Source: DASPKX01 sp035627835
GTDB taxonomy: Bacteria > Verrucomicrobiota > Verrucomicrobiia > Limisphaerales > SXQI01
Direction: 5' to 3'
NCBI GenBank assembly: GCA_035627835.1
Contig: DASPKX010000152.1
Coordinates: 1-64,000 of the forward strand
Length of the DNA stretch: 64,000 nt
Both the position numbers and the translations under genes were made by a program. Shown in pieces: positions 60,216 to 64,000 of the stretch (positions within the stretch are counted from its first letter, which is position 1; every line of letters begins with the position of its first letter). The notes under the pieces are model-generated. The model had not been told where the DNA came from. It ran no database searches and was given only the letters and a program-made list of their open reading frames with translations.

Positions 60216-61919
60216 TTATGGAGTGGGCGATTGCGGAGACTGCTCAGCCCAAAGCACACGAGCCACCCAGTCACCGAAGCGCTCTGCGCCAAGCCGTTCC
60301 TGCTTATAACGAGTCAGGAGCGGTTTGATTTCTGGAAGCAAATCCTCGCCTTTCACGTTCTCTTTCCAGAGACGGTTCAGGCGTGTCGCGGACTCATTGC
60401 CGCCGAGGTAAACCTGGTACTTGTTCGGCGCGCGGCCAACAAAGCCGATCTCCGCCATGAACGGGCGAGCGCAACCATTTGGGCAGCCGGTCATGCGGAT
60501 TATGATTTCCTGGTCTTCAAGTCCGACTTCCTTCAGTCCGCCTTCGAAGTGGCTGAGGATGCCCGGCAACGCGCGTTCCGATTCAGCAAGCGAGAGGCCG
60601 CAAGTCGGCAGAGCGACGCACGCCATGGAAGCGCGGCGGACGATGCTCGCCTGATTTTCAACCGGCACACCATGCTCAGCCAAGACCTTGGTGATCGCCT
60701 CGCGATCTAGCTCCTTAACATTCGCCAGAATCAAGTTCTGCGAAGGCGTCAGGCGAACTTCCGGGCGGAACTGCTGCACGATTTTGCGCAGAGCCGTCTT
60801 CAGTTCATAACCAGGCAAATCCTTGATGCGTCCTGCTTCCACATACAGGCCGAGGAAACTGCGACCATCAAATTGGCGATGCCAGCCGAACAGGTCACCC
60901 TGCTTGGTGAAATTCACCGGGCGAGGATCTTCAAGCTTTTGGCCCATGCGCGCCTCAACTTCCTGGCGGAACCAAGCGGCGCCCTTATCCTCCAACACGT
61001 ACTTCAAGCGAGCATGCTTGCGGTTGGTGCGATCACCGTAGTCGCGGTGAATAGTCAGAACCGCCTTCGCGACCTCTTCGATCAACTCGGGCCGGAAGAA
61101 ACCGATCACGTCAGCGATGCGCGGGAAGGTTTCCTTATTGCCATGGCTCATGCCCATGCCGCCGCCAGCGAGCAGATTGTACCCCTCAAGGCGATCACCT
61201 TCACCGATTGCCACGAACCCGAGGCAGTTGGTGTAGATATCGATGTCGTTCAGCGGGGGAATCGCAAACGCCGTTTTGAACTTACGCGGCAGGTAGGTCT
61301 TGCCGTAAAGCGGATCGACGAAATTCTTCTCCTCCTCCAGGTTCAGCGCGACGCCGTCCACCCAGATGGAATGATAAGCTTTAGTCTTCGGGATGAGCGC
61401 GTCGGAAACGCGGCGAGCATCTTGGAGCACCCGCTCCACGAGTAGGCTCGTGGCCGGAGTGGAAGGCGCCATCACGTTGCGGTTCACATCGCCGCAAGCG
61501 GCAATGGTCGTCATCATCGCGTCATTGATCCCCTTCATGAGAGGGCCCAGGCCCTTCTTCACCACCCCATGGAACTGAAAGCTTTGGCGTGAAGTGATGC
61601 GAAGCGTGTTGTTCGCATACTTCGTGGCGAGATCGTCATAGACGAGGTAATTCTCCGCGCTCAGGACACCGCCAGGGATGCGGCCGCGCACCATGAACAT
61701 GTAAAACTTGCCCGTCTTGCGCTTGTCACGGTCATCCTGCTGATACATGCCGTGGAATTTGAGGAACTGGTTATCGTCCTCGCTGAAGCGGTCTGCGTTT
61801 GGGTCTGCCAGCGTCTGAGCAATCGTTCCAGAAAGAGTTGGGCAATTCTCCTTGAGAATCTCGTTATGGGAGAGCTTTGGAGTCTGCGCAGTGTCAGCAG
61901 GCGCGGCGTCGGTAATCAT
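60216..61919 (-). CDS. cysI: Sulfite reductase hemoprotein subunit (CysI / Sir-like)
   Basis: Siroheme and [4Fe-4S] enzyme of 567 residues reducing sulfite to sulfide. The two cluster/siroheme motifs are ACVALPTCGLSLAESE (C-x5-C) and TGCPNGCARP (C-x3-C). Siroheme-contact stretches include RITSRQSFQFHGV, AACGDVNRNVMAP and GGGMGMSHGN. It is first in the leftward operon with cysH, cysD and cysNC. No flavoprotein CysJ gene accompanies it, so the electron donor may be ferredoxin or a CysJ encoded elsewhere. It shares the Y-x-G fold family with nitrite reductases, but context makes sulfite clear. Confidence 0.95.
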   Translation of the reverse strand: MITDAAPADTAQTPKLSHNEILKENCPTLSGTIAQTLADPNADRFSEDDNQFLKFHGMYQQDDRDKRKTGKFYMFMVRGRIPGGVLSAENYLVYDDLATKYANNTLRITSRQSFQFHGVVKKGLGPLMKGINDAMMTTIAACGDVNRNVMAPSTPATSLLVERVLQDARRVSDALIPKTKAYHSIWVDGVALNLEEEKNFVDPLYGKTYLPRKFKTAFAIPPLNDIDIYTNCLGFVAIGEGDRLEGYNLLAGGGMGMSHGNKETFPRIADVIGFFRPELIEEVAKAVLTIHRDYGDRTNRKHARLKYVLEDKGAAWFRQEVEARMGQKLEDPRPVNFTKQGDLFGWHRQFDGRSFLGLYVEAGRIKDLPGYELKTALRKIVQQFRPEVRLTPSQNLILANVKELDREAITKVLAEHGVPVENQASIVRRASMACVALPTCGLSLAESERALPGILSHFEGGLKEVGLEDQEIIIRMTGCPNGCARPFMAEIGFVGRAPNKYQVYLGGNESATRLNRLWKENVKGEDLLPEIKPLLTRYKQERLGAERFGDWVARVLWAEQSPQSPTP

Positions 61920-61926
61920 AACTGAA

Positions 61927-61942
61927 TTACTAATGTTACTAA
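61927..61942 (-). promoter_or_regulatory. Direct-repeat operator candidate at cysI start
   Basis: On the minus strand TTAGTAA occurs twice with a 9-base period, ending 8 bases before the cysI ATG. Just upstream is TATAAC, with TTGACG only 14 bases before it, a short spacer for a sigma-70 promoter. Repeats beside a likely promoter suggest binding by a cysteine/sulfur regulator; the regulator is not identified. Confidence 0.35.
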
Positions 61943-62118
61943 GTTATACCCAGTGCAGGTTCCGTCAATCTTTTTTGTCCACGGTTCCTGAGCCCTTAAA
62001 GGGGGCGTAAACTCCGCCCACTGCCCCCGCATGTCAAGCATGGAGCAGCTAACCGGTCGCTGCTTAAATGGCTGAGGCAGAACCGAAGGAAGCAGGATTA
62101 GGGGTAAGTTCTTCGAGG

Positions 62119-63807
62119 TTAAAGCCCTTGCGGCGTGCAAAAATCTAACCAGAACCGGCTTCCCTGGCCTGGCGTGGATTCGACACCACAGCGTCCGCCC
62201 ATCCGCTCCATCGCCTTTGAAATGATCGCCAAGCCGATGCCAGTCCCTTCGTATTCGGTCGCCGTTACCCCGCGTTCAAAAATGCCAAAGACCTTCTCCT
62301 GCGCTTCAAGGGGAATCCCAATCCCCTTATCCTCCACCCAGAGCCTGACGCATTCGTCGCCGGACGGCTCGCTCCAGATGGTGATCTGAGGGTTCTTCCC
62401 GGGCGCCACGAATTTAATCGCGTTATCTAGAAGGTTGCTCACGCACTGCTCGATGAGAGTGCGGTGCCCAAAGGCGATGGGCATAGGGCTTCTGATGGTG
62501 ACACTTTCACGAACATTCGGTGGCGCGCTGTGAAGCAAATCAGCGATCACTTTCTCGAGGGGAACCGGGCCCAGCTTAAATTCCTGGCGCGAGATGCGGC
62601 TGAACTCCAGGAGGTCGCGCGTTAACTGATCCATCCGCACGCCAGCCTCCCGCAAGCGACAGACAATATCCTGCACTTCGGCAGGCATGTGCTGCGCAAA
62701 ATCTTCGAGAAGCACATCCGAATACCCTTTCAGCGCGCGAATAGGACCGCGGAGATCATGCGCGACGGTGTAGGAGAACGTCTGCAATTCAGCGATGGTC
62801 TGTTTAAGGCTGGAAGTGCGCTCAGCAACGGTGCGCTCCAAATCAAGCGCATGTTTGTTCAACTGAGCTTGCGCCTCGCTCAACTCACGTGCTGTCTGCT
62901 CTCGATTCAGAGCTACGGCAAGGTACTCTGAAATAGTCTTCAGAAGATCAGCTTCCGCCCTTGAGATCGATTTACGAGTTCGGGTGGCGAATGTCAGCAT
63001 CCCCAGGAGTTCGCCCTTCGCCCTCAATGGCAAAACGATATACGCAGTGAACCCCAGCGTCTTGCCGAGCGCCACCGACGGATCGGAATAGATCTGGTCG
63101 TAATCGCGAACCAGCACTTCACCATGGCGCAACTGCGGCAGGGACGGAACCCGCTCAGGCGTGAGGCGCTCCACCAAAGCTTCGGCCTCCGTGTTGACTC
63201 CCCCCGCAGCGAAAAGTCGGAAAACAGATTCTTTGTTGTCCCGCAGGAATAGAAGGTAGGCATCGTAATCCAGATGCTCCGCAACCTTGAAGAAAAGCTC
63301 CCGGCTGGCGGTTTTGGGGTGCTCCGATTCCAGCAGGTGGGCCAAGGCCCAGGAGAGAATCTCTTCACGATCGTGCTGCTCCCGCAGAGTTTGCGCTTGG
63401 AATTCGCGCTGCGTTACATCCTCGATCACCGCTATCGCCCCGGCAACTTTGCCCTCCGCGAGCAAGGGAGCGATGCGCGCGGTTTGCCGCATCCACTCAA
63501 AAGGGGTGTCTCTCGTGAGCGGCTTCAAGGGAAGCAGGTAACCGTGCAGGGCGGTCGAGAGGACACTAACTTCGCCGTTGAGAGCCCTCTTGAAATGGGG
63601 GATTAACCGCCGGCTGACCAGATCCGGAAAAAGCTCAGTAATCGAGCGGCCGAGCACATCGGCGAGTTCCAGGCCAGTGTTGGTTTTGAGCCATTGGTTC
63701 CAGCCGCGCACACGCAGCTCCTCGTCCACCGCAAAGACGCCATACGGAGCGTACCGATCCATCCAGTCCAGCAGAGCCGAACCTAATGTCTCATCCGGGG
63801 GGTGCAT
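62119..63807 (-). CDS. PAS-GAF sensor histidine kinase
   Basis: Cytoplasmic sensor kinase of 562 residues with no membrane segments. The PAS domain (about 10-135) has YGVFAVDEELRVRGWNQW. The GAF domain (about 165-310) has YDAYLLFLRDNKESVFRLFAAGG and IVLPLRAKGELLGMLTFA. A coiled-coil linker leads to HisKA TVAHDLRGPIRALKGYS (phospho-acceptor His about 350). The ATPase domain has NLLDNAIKF, DKGIGIP, FERG and GTGIGLAI. It resembles bacteriophytochrome-type kinases, but the GAF lacks an evident chromophore Cys. No receiver gene is visible. It follows the partial gene at the window edge by 9 bases, so the partner may be there. Confidence 0.93.
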   Translation of the reverse strand: MHPPDETLGSALLDWMDRYAPYGVFAVDEELRVRGWNQWLKTNTGLELADVLGRSITELFPDLVSRRLIPHFKRALNGEVSVLSTALHGYLLPLKPLTRDTPFEWMRQTARIAPLLAEGKVAGAIAVIEDVTQREFQAQTLREQHDREEILSWALAHLLESEHPKTASRELFFKVAEHLDYDAYLLFLRDNKESVFRLFAAGGVNTEAEALVERLTPERVPSLPQLRHGEVLVRDYDQIYSDPSVALGKTLGFTAYIVLPLRAKGELLGMLTFATRTRKSISRAEADLLKTISEYLAVALNREQTARELSEAQAQLNKHALDLERTVAERTSSLKQTIAELQTFSYTVAHDLRGPIRALKGYSDVLLEDFAQHMPAEVQDIVCRLREAGVRMDQLTRDLLEFSRISRQEFKLGPVPLEKVIADLLHSAPPNVRESVTIRSPMPIAFGHRTLIEQCVSNLLDNAIKFVAPGKNPQITIWSEPSGDECVRLWVEDKGIGIPLEAQEKVFGIFERGVTATEYEGTGIGLAIISKAMERMGGRCGVESTPGQGSRFWLDFCTPQGL

Positions 63808-63816
63808 GCGAGGTCT

Positions 63817-64000
63817 TTAAGCGAGCTGGCGCTCTTCCCATTTTTTCAACTCAACGAGGAGACGCTCCAGCGAGGTCACGCCAAGAATGATGACCAGATA
63901 TCCGCTGACATCACTGGCGCGCAGGTGGAAACGAGTGTGGATCATCAACGCGAATTTAAGGTTCTGGTCCTTTAATGAAATGGACTGGATCACCTGCGAG
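63817..64000 (-). CDS. C-terminal part of a CheC/CheX-like gene (partial, cut by window edge)
   Basis: The last 60 or so codons of a leftward gene: ...SISLKDQNLKFALMIHTRF, then ASDVSGYLVIILGVTSLERL and ELKKWEERQLA, ending at TAA. The segment SGYLVIILGVTSLERLL is reminiscent of the end of CheC/CheX/FliY-type chemotaxis phosphatases; this is a weak, short match. Its stop is 9 bases before the histidine kinase start, so the two form an operon. The identity needs the upstream sequence. Confidence 0.45.
   Translation of the reverse strand, partial: SQVIQSISLKDQNLKFALMIHTRFHLRASDVSGYLVIILGVTSLERLLVELKKWEERQLA

Overview
The window looks like chromosomal DNA of a verrucomicrobial (PVC group) bacterium, probably Pedosphaera/Limisphaerales-like. 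The support is two 'PVC-type' cytochrome proteins with a C-terminal CxxCH, DUF1501, DUF1080, DUF6807 (PmoA-like) and Tat-exported Gfo/Idh proteins, a long-form IspG, an ECF sigma factor with a membrane-anchored tail, and secreted propeller proteins sharing one C-terminal module. This is inference from gene content; no rRNA or marker phylogeny was available.

Layout. 1-3.0 kb: end of an Uup-type ABC-F gene, then a 166-bp inverted-repeat element, then a leftward MBL-fold / CxxC mini-protein / DUF2243 operon. 3.5-7.5 kb: rightward operon LuxE-like, MFS, LuxC-like, QueD, preceded by a 10-bp periodic repeat. 7.6-15.3 kb: SGNH hydrolase + PVC cytochrome, then SDR + GH88 + old-yellow-enzyme operon. 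15.3-18.6 kb: rseP-ispG (leftward). 18.7-25.8 kb: four secreted propeller-like proteins, three of them tandem paralogues. 25.9-33.3 kb: DUF1501 protein, a DUF885 lipoprotein flanked by two perfect parS-like palindromes, a membrane-tethered ECF sigma factor, a propeller + barrel protein. 33.3-34.1 kb: tRNA-Arg and a DUF433/DUF5615 toxin-antitoxin pair. 34.2-44.9 kb: secreted and periplasmic carbohydrate-related proteins (DUF1080, PVC cytochrome, TIM-barrel isomerase, DUF6807, Gfo/Idh, aldo/keto reductase). 44.9-49.4 kb (leftward): lactate permease, CutA, second copy of the 166-bp element, exopolysaccharide glycosyl-1-phosphate transferase, metallopeptidase. 49.4-52.7 kb: FAD oxidoreductase, then fliW-csrA-flagellin. 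52.9-55.5 kb: grpE-dnaJ-rsmE. 55.7-56.6 kb: an IS200/IS605-like (RAYT-type) transposase between inverted REP elements. 56.6-61.9 kb: cysI-cysH-cysD-cysNC sulfate assimilation operon. 61.9-64 kb: PAS-GAF histidine kinase and the end of a possible CheC/CheX-like gene.

How it fits together. Most of the window serves a polysaccharide-degrading, exopolysaccharide-making, motile heterotroph: exported hydrolases and dehydrogenase-like cytochromes, sugar-modifying oxidoreductases, lactate uptake and complete sulfate activation and reduction. The most unusual items are the 166-bp mobile element found twice, each copy sitting exactly on a stop codon; the REP/RAYT cluster; the paired parS sites; the LuxC/LuxE operon without luciferase; and the sigma factor carrying its own membrane anchor.
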